A stretch of DNA of 64,000 bases, from positions 1,116,001 to 1,180,000 of the forward strand of contig OZ037857.1 of the NCBI GenBank assembly GCA_964035575.1. The letters are read 5' to 3'. Positions within the stretch are counted from its first letter, which is position 1; each line of letters starts with the position of its first letter. Position numbers and translations under genes: made by a program. Origin of the DNA: Rhynchopus sp. YZ270_cl-10. Taxonomy: Eukaryota; Euglenozoa; Diplonemea; Diplonemida; Diplonemidae. The notes below the pieces were generated by a model, which was given only the letters and a program-made list of their open reading frames with translations, was not told where the DNA came from and did not search any database. This document shows, piece by piece, positions 1-12,215 of this stretch.

Positions 1-1862
1 CACAACGTGCAGGCGATGCCGCGCCCGACACTGATGAGGATGGAAATGCGATTAACCCGCACATCCCGCAGTTCATGTCCGATGCGCCCTGGTATACAGA
101 CTACGGCCATAAAACACTGAAGCATCAACGGAAAATCGAATCCCAACAGTCAAAGGAGCTTACCTCTGGGATGGACCAGGTTTTCACTCGGGGTCAGGTT
201 CGTGGACCTGCTGCAACAAAATTCCGCAAGGGTGCCTGCGAAAACTGTGGATCTATGACTCACAAAAAGAGAGACTGTGTTGAACGCCCCCGCAAACTTG
301 GCGCTAAGATTACTGGAAAGGATATTCGGGCGGATGATGTGACGCAGGATATCAAAATGACTTTCGACGCAAAACGGGATCGGTGGAATGGAGTTGTTCT
401 GGACACTGTGCAGGCTGAGGTGCGGGAGAAGCACGACCTTATCGAGATGAAACGCGCCCACGTCGTTGCACAGAAAACACGCGAAACGATCATGAAGCAC
501 TACAACCTAAAGGAGCAGGACCTCCGCGACGCAGAGAAGGCAATCCAAACCCGCGTCACACCCCCCACCACCACCGACACCCCTTCCGCCCCGATCAACC
601 GCGACAACGTCTTGGACCATCGCCAGCAAATTCTCGACTCCGTCGACACCCTCAAAAAAGGAGGCTCCGAGAAGTCCGCTGCCGCCTTGAAAACCGCCTT
701 AGAACAACTGTTGAAGATTATCCCTCAGAGCCAAGGTGGTCTCGCTGATGATGAGACTGTAGCAGAAATCTATGAAGCAGAAGATCGGGGTGGCGAGGAC
801 GACGGCGCTGAAGGTTATGCCGACCAGCTTGCATCAAAGGTTGACACTGGAGGGGTTCGCGATGGGGTAGAATCTCGCGTCACTGCACGCAAAATGCGGA
901 TCCGCGAAGACGTCGCCAAATACCTCCTCAACCTCTCCACTGATCCCCAATATTACTACGACGGCAAAACCCGGTCCATGCGTGCAAACCCCTTCCCCGA
1001 CCAAAACCCCGACGAAGTGGACTATGCCGGAGACAACTGGGCTCGCTCTACCGGAGATTCCACTACCGTAGATAAAATGCAGGCATTCTGTTGGAACGCC
1101 ACTCAACGTCTGCAAGACGCAGGGCATGACGCGAAGTATATTAATATGACCGCAAACCCTACGCAAGCAGAGCTCGCATTCAAACGCGACCAAGAAACCA
1201 AAGAACGTCTGAAAGACGAAAAAGAAAACGCCATTCTCAAGGAATACGGAGGTACCGAATACCTCCAGGCGATGCCGGATGAGTTGAAGTTCAGTCATGA
1301 AAACTTTGTGGAATATCGTCCGGATGGGACTCTCTTAAAAGGCGCAGAAGCAGCGATTCCTACCAGCAAATACGTGGAAGACGTCTACACTAACGGCCAC
1401 ACCTCTGTCTGGGGATCCTACTGGACTGCGGGGCAATGGGGGTTTTCTTGTTGCAAATCTACAGTACGCAATTCTCTTTGTGTGTCAGGAAGCAAAGACG
1501 ATGCCGCAAAGACCGAATCAAAAGAAGAAACCGAGGAAGACAAACAGGCCAGACTCATGGAAGAAGAGATGGAGGCCCTAGAGAAGCAGATGCTTCTAGA
1601 CAGCACAGAGAAGACGGAGGCAGAGGAGCAGGAGGCAAAGAGGAAACAGCAAAAGGCAAAGTCCAAAGAAACCGAAGCAGTCAGCCGCAAACGCAAGGCT
1701 CTCATCGATGAGGTGGCTGCGTCAGGCCGGCGTCTGGACGTCTCAGAGCTCCAGCTTATGGGAGGAGGAATGGAAATCACCGAAGAACATCTGAGGGAGT
1801 ACAAACGCCAGAGAGTCAACCCGGAAGATCCTATGGCAAAATTTTCGGATGAGGAGAACTAA
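1..1862 (+). CDS. SLU7: Pre-mRNA-splicing factor SLU7 (5' partial)
   Basis: The reading frame is open from position 3 to the TAA at 1860-1862, so the N-terminus lies outside the window. SLU7 is a second-step spliceosome factor in the nucleus that helps choose the 3' splice site. What is seen: the family's N-terminal block (NPHIPQF, APWY, TLKHQR), then a CCHC zinc knuckle of the form CENCGSMTHKKRDC with Cys and His codons at about 237-278, followed by RPRKLGAKITG, KRDRWNG, RIREDVAKYL, MRANPFPD, YAGDNW, SKYVEDVYTNGHTSVWGSYW and a KRQRVNPEDPMAKF tail. These match the order in known SLU7 proteins, so the identification is firm. A Glu/Lys-rich helical stretch (about 1500-1700) precedes the tail. 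No intron interrupts the visible part. The presence of SLU7 fits the cis-introns seen in the next gene. Confidence 0.96.
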   Translation, partial: QRAGDAAPDTDEDGNAINPHIPQFMSDAPWYTDYGHKTLKHQRKIESQQSKELTSGMDQVFTRGQVRGPAATKFRKGACENCGSMTHKKRDCVERPRKLGAKITGKDIRADDVTQDIKMTFDAKRDRWNGVVLDTVQAEVREKHDLIEMKRAHVVAQKTRETIMKHYNLKEQDLRDAEKAIQTRVTPPTTTDTPSAPINRDNVLDHRQQILDSVDTLKKGGSEKSAAALKTALEQLLKIIPQSQGGLADDETVAEIYEAEDRGGEDDGAEGYADQLASKVDTGGVRDGVESRVTARKMRIREDVAKYLLNLSTDPQYYYDGKTRSMRANPFPDQNPDEVDYAGDNWARSTGDSTTVDKMQAFCWNATQRLQDAGHDAKYINMTANPTQAELAFKRDQETKERLKDEKENAILKEYGGTEYLQAMPDELKFSHENFVEYRPDGTLLKGAEAAIPTSKYVEDVYTNGHTSVWGSYWTAGQWGFSCCKSTVRNSLCVSGSKDDAAKTESKEETEEDKQARLMEEEMEALEKQMLLDSTEKTEAEEQEAKRKQQKAKSKETEAVSRKRKALIDEVAASGRRLDVSELQLMGGGMEITEEHLREYKRQRVNPEDPMAKFSDEEN

Positions 1863-2230
1863 AAAAAAGGGGAGAGGAAAATCGGGATGGGAAAAATAAA
1901 AGCAAAAATCTTGCCCCCAAGGCCATCGTTGCCCTGCAAAACAAACACAGTTACAATACCCCACTCTTTTTTTTGATAAGATAGATACCCCCCCTCCCGT
2001 TCTGGATGAGACAATGCTTTTGTACCTGCACACAACCTAAACAGTGTGCATGCCAATGTTTCCAATTCGGTGAGGCGTTGGCACTTTTAATGTCTCTTTT
2101 TTACCCCGTTCCCTTCTCTTCTCTTCTCCCCCGCCATTTTCTTTAACTCTACTTTTCTCATTTTTTTCAGGCACTAAAACGAGCCACAACAACAAAAAAA
2201 AGTAAATACAAAAAAAAAAAATACAAAACA
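1863..2230. other. Intergenic spacer SLU7-ACC
   Basis: 368 bases without a gene. It holds A/T-rich DNA, a degenerate piece resembling the dispersed hairpin repeat at about 2065-2105 (GGTGAGGCGTTGGCACTTTTAA followed by a T-rich tail), a pyrimidine tract and an A-rich leader just before the ACC start. Confidence 0.7.
2096..2170 (+). promoter_or_regulatory. Pyrimidine tract ending in CAG upstream of ACC
   Basis: A strongly C/T-biased stretch ends in TTTTTTTCAG at 2170, 60 bases before the ACC ATG, and is followed by an A-rich leader. This looks like a 3' splice acceptor, either of a 5'-UTR intron or of a trans-spliced leader. Similar sites lie before ADAT3 and the giant protein gene. Function is inferred only. 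Confidence 0.4.
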
Positions 2231-5200
2231 ATGAAACGTTTTGGTTCGCTTGAAGAGCTGGTTGCGTCCTGTGGAGGGAAGCGGGTTCTCCGCAGGGTTC
2301 TTGTCGCAAACAATGGAATCGCAGCGATGAAGGGGATCCGCAGCATGAGACAGTGGGCCTATGAGCTGCTGGGGAACGAGAACGCAGTGCAGTTCGTTTG
2401 CATGGCAACACCGGAGGACATGAACGTCAACGTTGAGTACATCAAAATGGCCGACGAAACTGTCGAAGTTCCCGGAGGACGCAACTCCAACAACTACGCG
2501 AATGTCTCGGTCATCGTCGAGACGGCGATAAAATCGAACTGCGACTGCGTCTGGGCCGGTTGGGGGCACGCTTCGGAGAACCCAGACCTTCCCTCCCGCC
2601 TCAAGGAACACAACATCATCTTCCTTGGACCCGATGCCGGCCCGATGGCTGCTCTGGGAGACAAAATCGCTTCCACCATTATTGCGCAAACCGCATCTGT
2701 CCCGACCATTGCTTGGTCCGGATCTGGTCTGCAGTGTGAGGAGGATGCGTCCTCTGTGTCGGATGACCTCTTCCAGCAGGCGTGCATCCGTGATGCAGGG
2801 CATTGCGTAGAGGTGTGCAGACGTCTTCAGTTCCCTTTGATGATCAAAGCCTCGGAGGGTGGTGGTGGGAAGGGAATCCGCATGGTCGGCTGTGAGGCGG
2901 AGGTGGAGAACGCATACCACGCCGTGGCAGGGGAGGTGCAGGGGTCGCCCATCTTCGTCATGAAGCTTGCAAGCGATGTGCGCCATCTTGAAGTCCAGCT
3001 TGTTGCCGACGAATACGGTGAGTGCATCGCCCTGAGAACACGAGACTGTTCGGTCCAGCGTCGTCATCAGAAGATTATCGAAGAGGGCCCTGTTGTCAAC
3101 ACAGTGCCAGGCTCCCTCGAGCAAATGGAGGCTGCCGCGGTGCGTCTTGCGAAGACTGTGAACTACCGTTCCGTCGGCACCGTGGAGTACCTCTACCACA
3201 AGGGGACCGGGATGTTTTACTTCCTCGAGCTCAACCCGCGTCTGCAGGTGGAGCACACTGTCACGGAGCTTATCACCGGAGTGAACCTCCCAGCAAGCAT
3301 GCTCTGCGTTGGCATGGGTATTCCTCTTGGTCGTATCCCCGATGTCCGTGCCTACTACGGTCTTGACAGGTTCTCTGCTGAGCCATTGGACTTCGCGAAC
3401 AGTGCGCCAAATGTTCCCAAGACGCACACCATTGCATGCAGGATCACTGCAGAGAACCCAGAAGACGGCTTCACCCCGACCACCGGGCACATCGATGAGA
3501 TTACCTTCAGGAACAGCAAGAATGCGTGGGGGTACTTCTCGGTGTCGTCGCACGGAGGTGTGCATGAGTTTGCGGATTCGCAGTTTGGGCATATCTTTTC
3601 GACTGCGGAGACGCGTGAAGAGGCGATTGCAGGGATGGTGCTTGCGTTGAAGCAGCTTACCATCCGTGGAGAGATCCGCACCACAAAGGAGTACCTCCTG
3701 AAGCTGCTCGACATGCCGCAGTTCAAGGAGAGCGACATCTCGACCGCCTGGCTTGATTCTCTCATCAAGAACCGTCTCAAGGTCGAAGCGCCAAACCCGT
3801 TCCTCTCCGTCCTCTGCGCAGCGACGTTCAAAGCCACCGAACGCTTCGACGCCAACAAAGCGAAGTACCTCTCCTTCCTCGAGGCCGGGCACGTCCCCTC
3901 CAGCGAGCTCTTCTCTACCCACATGTCGCTGTCCTTGGTGCTTGACGCGGTGAAGTACGACGTGACGTGCTGCAAATCCAACGCATCGGACTGGACTCTT
4001 TCGCTTGCGGGCGGGCATGTGGAGGTGTCTGTGCGGAGGCTTGCGGACAGAGGACTGCTGCTCTCCTTGAAGGACGGTCTCTCCCCTGTTGTCTACGCAG
4101 AGGAGGATGCGGCGTGTCTGCGTGTCAACATTGACGGACGCACTGCGACCTTCACCCACGAGGTTGACCCGACCAAGCTGCGTTCCAACATGCCCGGCAA
4201 GCTTGTCCGCTTCCTGGTGGCAGATGGCGACCACGTGGAGGCGCATCAGCCGTTCTGTGAGGTCGAGGTCATGAAGATGTACCTGCAGCTGAAGACGTCC
4301 ATCGCAGGAGTCATCTCGCTGAAGGGCATGCCCGGGACGACTGTGCACGCAGGGAAGGTGCTTGCCATGATTGAGCCTGATGATCCGGAGAACATCGTCT
4401 CCTCCGAGGAGAACAAGCTGCCCTGGCCTGCCCTCGGGCAGATGGGTGGAGGCTCGACACCGCCCGCCACACCGCAGATGACCCCTGCCACGTCTGTCTC
4501 GAAGCAGGCCAAGGCCGCCATCACGCTTGCGAACGACCTCCTCTCTGGATACGAGCTTCCCAAGGACGTCTTCGAGTCTGCCCTGTCAGGCCTCTCGGAA
4601 GGTGTTCTCCGCGTGCAGGAGGAGAGCATGGACATCACAAGCATCCCCTGGATGGTTGAGGGTCTCGCCCCGTCGGAGATCTCGCAGTTGAACCATGGGG
4701 ACAACAGTGGAAAGCGTCGTCTTCTGTTCGTGATTACCAAACTCTGTGAAAGCTTCTTGAACGTAGAGACGCTGTACGAAGGTGGTATGTTGCACCAGGA
4801 GGTGGTGGATGGACTGCGTTCGGAGCGTCAAGGGCGTTTGGGTGAGGTGTTTGACATCCAGCTTGCGCATGCCGGGCCGTTCCGCTACCGTGTGCTGGCG
4901 CAGCTGCTGACGCTGCTGGACCAGGACGAGGCGCTGTCGGAGCTGCGCACGGTGATGCAGCGCATGGCGTCGCTGTCGTCGTCGAAGTCGTCGTCTGTCG
5001 TCTTCGCCGCACGCCACCTCCTCAGAAAGATGGACCTCCCCTGCCCGAACGTCCGCAGGAAGGCGCTCGAGGATCTGCTCGGCTCCGCCAAGAAGGACGC
5101 GAACGTGCTCAAGAACCTTGTTTCCCAGCTCAACTACGGAACAGACGTCATCTCATCGTTCCTCATGACCGACGGGAACGTCCACCTCCCCGTCGCCCTT

Positions 5201-8200
5201 GAGCTCCTGCTCGCACGCATCTATTCGGGTGTCTTCGAGATGAGTGAGTACACCTGCGAGCGCATTGACAACGCAAACAAGACATGGGTCGCAAAGTGGT
5301 CCGTCTGCGCCAAGGCAAACCAGAACCCCCTGAAGCACGACGGCATCACCGGAGGCAGCCACCTCGAAGGGTTCGACAGCACCGACAGCTCGCCCTCTGC
5401 GCTGAACGGCATTCTTGGCATCTTCGACAGCCCCGACGAGGCGCTGATCCACTTCAGCGAACTTCTGTCGCGTCTCGACTCGAAGACCGACACTGTGTGC
5501 AAGATTATCCTGCGCGAGCCGAAGACGCAGCAGGGCTCCCTTGCAGAGCAGCTGCGCAACGTCATCGGCGAGTACAAGCGCATGCTCATGGCAACCAAGG
5601 TCACGAGGGTCACCTTCCTTGTTCTCAACTCTGGCAAGGCACCTCTGTACTTCACCTTCCGCAAGAGCCTTGCCTTTGACGAGGATGTGGCGTACCGCTA
5701 CATCGCACCCTCCTTGGCGCATATGCTGGAGCTCCAGAAGCTGCGCAACTACGACATTGAGCTGTACCAGGGCAACCCTGCCTCTCTCAACCAGGTCCAC
5801 GTGTACATGGCGAGGGAGAAGAAGGGTGTCCGCCCGAAGCCCATCGCGACCCTGCCCAGGCTCTTCGTGCGTACCTTGGTTGTGCCCTCCGATGTGGACA
5901 GCACCGTGCCGCCTGCAGCAGACGGCCTCAGTGAGATGACCATGTACGACGCAGAGCGTGTCGTGGCTGGATGCATCAACGCGCTCGAGATTGCGACCGC
6001 AGACCGCCAGGCACCGACCACAGCGGCAAACCACATCTTCATTGCCTTCGAGGGTCTCAAGGCGGAGTACTCCATTGTCGAGGAGGTGGTCAAGAAGATC
6101 ACCGGCGTGCACGCAGCGTCCCTGGGACGTCTCGGGATTTTGGAGGTCGAGATCAAGCTGTACTGCACACTGCCCACATCAGAGAAGGCTGTGCCTATGC
6201 GCATCTTCATCTCGAACCCCACTACACACGTTCTGAACATGGAGAGCTACATTGAGGTGGAGGACAGTGCGGCCACTGGGCGCAGCATTCTTGTCCACGT
6301 CACAAAGGACGGCAATGTCGAGGAGGAGCTTTCCGAGCAGCTTACCCCTACCCCGGCACACTCCACAGGTGTTGCAGTCAATGTCGGGAAGCTTGACGTG
6401 CCGACACCCATCGGGCGCAGCAACTCGTACTCCTGGGATGAGATGTCTGCCGACGACTCGCAACGCTCCCCACAAACGCTGTACCGCCTGAAGGTGCGCA
6501 CCTCCGCCTGCACGGACACCATGCAGCACGGCTCCAAGAAGGCGCTCTACTGGCACCACCAGTCGCCCCTCGCTGCGTACCCCCTGCTCTCGGCACACCA
6601 GCTCCGCAGGTTGGCTGCGCTCTCGAACGGCACTGTGTACGTCTACGACTGGGTGGCTCTCTTCGAGAAGTGCCTGCAAGACCAATGGGACGAAACCATC
6701 CAGGGCCGTCCCGACCTCATGCCCGAGCTTGAGGAGGCACGTCCCCGCGACCTCGTGAACGTGCAGGAGTTGGTCTACAACGAGAAGGCCGGTGTGCTGC
6801 AGAGCGCCTACCGTGCACCAGGTGAGAACCGTGTCGGCATGGTGGGATGGAAGTGGACCATCTACTCGCCGACCCACTTCGACAAGGAGACTGGTGTGTG
6901 CGTCCCAAGAACGGTCTACGTCGTTGCGAACGATATCACAGTGCTCAGCGGGTCCTTCTCCACGGCGGAGGACGAGCTCTACGCAGCCATCTCGCGTGCA
7001 GCCAAGCTGGAGGGTGTCCCTCTGGTCTACTTCTCTGCCAACTCTGGTGCCCGCATTGGGCTTGACCCTGGTCTGAGAAACCTGTTCTCGATCCAGAAGT
7101 CGGAGGACCCAAGCAAGCTCTTCGAGTACCTTTACATCGACGATGCGACGAAGAAGCAGATCGACGGTGCAGCAGAAGCGGCCGCAGCAGAAGGCAAGAA
7201 GCGTGTCCGTCGTCTTGATGATATCACACAGACCGAAGCAATCGTCGCCGCGAATGGCGAAACCCACCACAAGCTGACCGCCATCATCGGCTCCCAATGG
7301 GGCCTCGGGGTGGAGAACCTGAGCGGCAGTGGAATGATCGCAGGAGAGATGGCGCAGTGCTACGACGCCATCCCGACCATCTCCATTGCAACCGGACGCA
7401 CCGTCGGCATTGGTGCATACCTTGTCCGTCTTGGCCGCCGTGTTGTGCAGGTCAAGGGCAGCCCGATCATCCTCACCGGAAACAACGCACTCAACAAGCT
7501 TCTCGGGAAGGAGGTCTACACAAGCAACTCGCAGCTTGGAGGGACCAACATCATGGGCCCCAACGGAGTGTCGCACTACATTGTCAACCACAACTTTGGC
7601 GCCGTCCTCGAGACCCTCAGGTGGCTCGACTACGTCCCGGACACCACAAGCAAGACAGCACCCCCCACCCTCTGCCGTGTCCGCCCCATCTACGACCCTG
7701 TGGACCGTGACGTTGAGATCACGACGACACCGAACACAGCATACGATGTGCGCAGCATCATCGAGGGCACACACACTGACGAAAAGTCGGCTGGTGGTCT
7801 CTTCGACAGAGGATCCTTCCAGGAGGCGCAGCAGGACTGGGCCAAGACCGTGGTGGTTGGTCGTGCGACGCTTGGAGAGATCCCTGTCGGTGTGATCGGC
7901 GTTGAGACACGTGTCCTCAGTAAGTTCAACCCTGCTGACCCAGCAGACCCCTCCAGCATTTCCGCCATGACCCAGCAGGCAGGTCAAGTGTGGTACCCAG
8001 ACTCTGCCAGGAAGACAGCAGACTTCCTCGCTGACCTGCACAGAGAGGGTCTGCCGGTCATCATCCTCGCGAACTGGCGTGGGTTCAGCGGAGGTATGCG
8101 TGATATGTACGACGAAGTGCTTAAGTTCGGTGCCGACATTGTGCAGAACCTGACGCACTACGATGCACCGATCACCGTGTACATCCCGCCGCATGGTGAG

Positions 8201-9754
8201 CTGAGAGGAGGTGCGTGGGTGGTGATTGACCCTACCATCAACAAGAAGTGCATTGAGATGTTTGCGGATGAGACAGCGCGGGGTGGTGTGCTGGAGCCGT
8301 CGGGGATCATCGAGATTAAGTACCGTGAGAAGGACATCCGCTCGACCATGGATCGGTTGGACCCTGAGTGCCACAGGCTCTCTGCGCAGTTGCAGACGTC
8401 CGAAGGGCCGCTGAGGAGCTACCTGGATAGGATGCTCAAGGAGCGCCATGAGACGCTGCTCCCGCAGTACAAGGCTGTTGCAATTGAGTTTGCGGACCTG
8501 CACGACCGCCCTGGACGCATGCTTGCAGTCAAGAGCATCGACGGCATCCTCTCGTGGCGCAACGCACGCCGCTTCCTGCACCACCGCCTCAAGAAGCGCC
8601 TCCTCCAGTTCCACTGCAACAACACGCTCAAGGCCGCAGGCGTCCCCGAGGCTGACTGCGCAGAGATTGTCACCTCCTGGTTCGCCAAGTACATGGAAGG
8701 TGGACAGCTCATCGACGGCACGCCGTACCCCGCACGCGCTGCCCTCAACATTCCATCTGACCTCACAGATGCACAGAAGTACGCTGCAGCGACTGATGAG
8801 CAGGTATGTATTTTAAAAAAAAAATCTCCAGGATTTGAGTTCCCCACTGCAAGCTGTGTCCTCCTTCCAACAATTTTTTAACAATAAAACCAACAACACA
8901 CAAACAGCTGTGGACATTCTTCCAAAGCATCGCTGGGTCGGAGATGGACCGTGCCGTGCAGAAGGTATGCCTTTTCTTTACATCAATCTTCAGAGATTTA
9001 TACACCATAGTAGAACTGAGGCCAAACCTCAGTTTTGAAAAAAAAAAAAAAAAAATTGCAGATTTGGAGAAAAAGTTTTTTGCATTTTTTGGGGAACTGG
9101 GCTGCTGACCGCACCATGAATCCCGTACCATACAGGCTGTACCCAAAAAATTTTTGCCTGCGGCGCCATTTTTCCTTTTTTGCTCCGCAAAAAAGGGTTC
9201 GTTGAGTGACTCTGTGGTGTAAAAGGCTAGATTTTTACACCGTACCCCAATTTTTTTCCGCCTGCGGCGCCATTTTATATTATTTTTTTTTGCTCCGCAA
9301 AAAAAATAGAGTCACGTCCTCATATGGACGTGAAAAATTGCATCCGGGTGCCCTTTGTGGCACTCCTCCTGAAGGGGTGAAAGGTGCTGGGAAGTCAGGC
9401 ACAGTGCATGTGTGGGACCTGCTGGAGCCCTAGCCAGTGAAGCCATGAGGCCCCCTAGGAAACTAGCCGGTAGCCGGGAACCCTCCCTGGACAACGATGA
9501 TACTTCAAACTTAAGTCCACTTCTTCCAAAAAAGCCCCTCCGTGCCTCCAGCCCCCTCAGGAATAGCAACCTCACTTTTTTTGCACTTTTGGTAAGGAAA
9601 AAAATCGTATATAATAGCCTGACAATCTTCCAAAAAAAAAAAAATTGTACAGGCGAAGCTTCAGCAGCAGGTGACCAGCGTGCTGGGGATGGTGAGTGGT
9701 GACAGCAAGCTCAAGGACGCACTTCTTGCCGCGCTCCAGCCTGCAGAAGAGTAG
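2231..9754 (+). CDS. ACC1: Acetyl-CoA carboxylase, multidomain eukaryotic type (3 exons)
   Basis: Makes malonyl-CoA from acetyl-CoA, bicarbonate and ATP for fatty acid synthesis and elongation. Exons: 2231-8803, 8908-8964 and 9653-9754 (TAG at 9752), giving about 2243 residues, normal for the single-chain enzyme. Domains in order: biotin carboxylase (RVLVANNGIAAMK; the Gly-rich ATP-grasp loop EGGGGKGIRM; ELNPRLQVEHTVTE), biotin carrier with EVMKM and the biotinylated Lys at residue 682 (codon 4274), a long central region, then both halves of the carboxyltransferase (GLGVENLSGSGMIAGE, GSPIILTGNNALNKLLG, NWRGFSGGMRDMYDE, PPHGELRGGAWVV). The start MKRFGSLEELVASCGGK aligns with cytosolic forms and shows no organelle transit peptide. 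Both introns are GT-AG and phase 0. Reading straight through the first donor adds a non-homologous tail, so the three-exon model is preferred. The C-terminal exons (LWTFFQSIAGSEMDRAVQK and the following helix) were placed by splice-site fit and frame, not by strong homology. Confidence 0.95.
8804..8907 (+). other. ACC intron 1
   Basis: GTATGT donor and ACAG acceptor, 104 bases, phase 0. Contains an in-frame stop at 8879-8881, so it must be removed for a full-length C-terminus. Confidence 0.85.
8965..9652 (+). other. ACC intron 2, with internal palindromic repeats
   Basis: GTATGC donor and GTACAG acceptor, 688 bases, phase 0. It carries two copies of a short unit (about 9148-9195 and 9252-9308) made of GCCTGCGGCGCCATTTT, a T-run and TTTGCTCCGCAAAAAA. 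A GC-rich island of about 240 bases with no recognised coding content follows (9340-9575). The palindrome CACGTCC...GGACGTG lies at about 9313-9332. The larger size compared with intron 1 is probably due to inserted repeats. Confidence 0.8.
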
Positions 9755-10787
9755 TGTGGTGAGTTGAGAAAGGTACACAAAGGACGTCTCATATCGTGAG
9801 TTAAAAGGGTTTTAAAAAAACCTCCTCACAAGAGAACAAGGTGTGCAGCAAAAAGCCCTCCTTCGCTCTTCTCTTGTATGATATTTGAAAACAGTTAAGA
9901 CCCGCTGCAGAACGAAACAGAAAAAAAATGAGTAAAAGAAAACACAGTACAAAAGGGCTTCGGCCAAAAAAAAAACAAAAAAAAACGTTGTTTTTTCAGA
10001 ACTATCATTTTTTCTTCATAAACGGTGGTTATTTTTTTCCCCTACAAAATAAAGTACAGCATTTCTCGAGAATGTCTGTACAAGAAAAGAAAACACAGCC
10101 ACATTTTCAAAAAAAAAAATAATGTGGGCGGGTTGTTGCTCTTCAGGCGTGTGTGTGTGGGTGGGGTGGGGGTGGGGGTGTTATTTATTCCGCCTGTTTT
10201 TTGTTTTTTTTGTTTTTCGTTTTGTTCGTTTTATATTGTGATATTATCGAAGCTACCTTCCCTCTCCCGATAGTCCACCCCTCGATTGTTTTTTGTGTGT
10301 TTTTTTGTGTGTCCCGTGTAGGCGTTGATTTATTATCTTTTTTTTTTTTTTTTGTTTTTTTTTTGCACTGTCAACAACTTCGCTTCTCCATTTTTATCTT
10401 ATTTTTATCGGTTGATTGTCTTTTTGTCAATCTACCAACAAAAAGGGGGAGCCATTTCCACCGTATGTGGGGGGAAAACATTGTCACATTAAAATGCACA
10501 AAATAATACGGGAAGAAAAGAAAGAAAGGTAAAAAGTACACAGAAGAGAAAAAATTAAAACCAAAAAAAAAAAATGCCAAAAAAAAATAAAAACCGACCT
10601 TTTATTTCATCACCACAGGTTGGGAGATACCTGATTTATTTTACTCTTGTTTTTTCTTCTTCTTTTTTTTCTGAAAGAAAGAAAAAAAGTCACGAGATGC
10701 ATGTGTGCCTGCGAGGCCCCATTCATCTTTCAAGTTTTCTTTTGTTTTAATACTATGTGTGAAACGACCTGTGGAGAATACGGAGTT

Positions 10788-10825
10788 TGCGTCCTCAGAG
10801 GTGTTCGCACTTTTCAACTTCAAAA
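10788..10825 (+). repeat. Dispersed hairpin repeat, TGCG/CGCA stem
   Basis: Stem TGCG (10788-10791) pairs with CGCA (10806-10809) around TCCTCAGAGGTGTT, followed by CTTTTCAACTT. Member of the short stem-loop family described in the findings. Confidence 0.55.
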
Positions 10826-10913
10826 AAAAAAAAAAAAAAAACATTCCCTCGAGATGACCAATCAGGGAGACTTAGGATTATCTTACCAATTTTTTCTCTT
10901 TTATTTCTATTTA

Positions 10914-10956
10914 GATTCATATACTTTCAATTCTGTGAACTGAAAGTATATGAATC
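10914..10956. repeat. Perfect 16-bp inverted repeat (hairpin)
   Basis: GATTCATATACTTTCA at 10914-10929 pairs perfectly with 10941-10956 across an 11-base spacer. Could form a cruciform or RNA hairpin. It lies just downstream of a degenerate copy of the dispersed hairpin repeat (about 10858-10900). Confidence 0.85.
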
Positions 10957-11292
10957 CAATCTTTTATCATCTTCCTTATCAGATGGCACCCTCGAAATGG
11001 GCGTAGGATCACATGGTTAGGCGTCCCACCCGGTGCACTGGTTGTGTACCAAAAAGTATAGTCAGAGGGTTTTGTATTTCAAGCCAAATTTATCTCCTTT
11101 TTTCGTCTGTTTGATTTAAGAAAGTGTAAACCGAGCAAAAAAAAAAGATACACACGCAAAACGAATTCGTGATTTTTGAGCTTTAAAAATGGGGAATTTT
11201 TTTTTTGTTTCGCAACCTTTTTTAAAATAATATTTTCAACAAACAGAGATATCCTGTGTGGTTTCGACTTTTTTTTTCTTTGAAAAGATGTG

Positions 11293-11330
11293 TGTGCACG
11301 AGAGGCACATTCATATTTCAAGCTTTTTTT
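11293..11330 (+). repeat. Dispersed hairpin repeat, TGTGC/GCACA stem
   Basis: Stem TGTGC (11293-11297), loop ACGAGAG, stem GCACA (11305-11309), then TTCATATTTCAAGC and a T-rich tail. Confidence 0.6.
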
Positions 11331-11691
11331 TTAATTTAGTTTTGCTGTTATTTGCTGTTCTTCCCTCTTCTTTGTTGATCTTCCATCCCTCCCTACCTTT
11401 TCTCTGGAGATACACATGGGGGTTTTGTCTTTCTCATTGAGACCTTTTTCTTTGCGTTTTTTTTTTTTCTTCTTTGCTGGATATGCCTACATCTGGTCTC
11501 TGGCTATGTGTTAGCACATTCTACTTTTTTTTTTTTTTTTTTTTTTTGCAACTGAACACGAGAGGAGGTACTATTTACTTTCAAATTTCAAAGCTGCATT
11601 TTTGCTTTTGTTTGTTTTGCTTTTATTCTGAGACGTACAGGACAGGCCTTTCAGGTTTATTCACCAATCAAGCTGTTTTCTTTGTGGGTGA

Positions 11692-11745
11692 CTGAACACA
11701 ACGAGAGGCTTAGATTCATCTTACAAAACCGTTTCTCTTATTTGT
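11692..11745 (+). repeat. Dispersed hairpin repeat, CTGA/TTAG stem
   Basis: CTGA (11692-11695) pairs with TTAG (11710-11713), one G-T wobble, around a loop containing GAGAGG, then ATTCATCTTACAAAA and a T-rich tail. Confidence 0.55.
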
Positions 11746-12075
11746 TATTGCGTAATCGTAAGAAGTTCGCTCACCCTCCCAAAACTCCCCGATTCCATTA
11801 CCGCTATTTCTCGTACAAAATCTCAGGTCCAGAGAAGGGAAAAAAAAGACATCTTTTTTGCGCGCCCCTTAATGATGAGCAATGCAACGCACAACAACCC
11901 CAAAAACTGTATTAACCATTCAACAACGCGGGTCGTTCGAGCTCCTGTTGTGTTCTTTGGGAAACTCCTTGGGGAAAAGGGGGCGCGCGTAACCCAACTA
12001 ATGTAATGAGATTTAACACTTTTAATAGCACGTTTTTTTTCCCCCCCCCTCCTCCCGAAGGTTGTCCTAAGGTAA

Positions 12076-12120
12076 CTAACGTGAGGCTTAGGATCATCTT
12101 ACATAGCTTTTCTTTCCTTT
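12076..12120 (+). repeat. Dispersed hairpin repeat, CTAA/TTAG stem
   Basis: CTAA (12076-12079), loop CGTGAGGC, TTAG (12088-12091), then GATCATCTTACATAG and a T-rich tail. Confidence 0.6.
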
Positions 12121-12124
12121 TTGG

Positions 12125-12215
12125 GTGCTCCGGTTCCCCCCTAGTTGTTTTATTACCCGCGGAGTGTCAGTGCCTGCGTCCCAGAGGCGTTTGCACTATC
12201 AACTTCACTTTTATT
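12125..12215 (+). repeat. Dispersed hairpin repeat, GTGC/GCAC stem, extended copy
   Basis: GTGC (12170-12173) pairs with GCAC (12193-12196) around CTGCGTCCCAGAGGCGTTT, then TATCAACTTCACTTTT. A second upstream hairpin is present, CTCCGG (12129-12134) against CGCGGAG (about 12158-12164). The same two-hairpin layout occurs at 57714-57787. Confidence 0.6.

Noticed and set aside
9340-9575. GC-rich piece of ACC intron 2 as a ribozyme or LINE 5' end
   Set aside because: Some words look like LINE 5' ends, but I could not fold a convincing self-cleaving structure or find a matching copy in the window.
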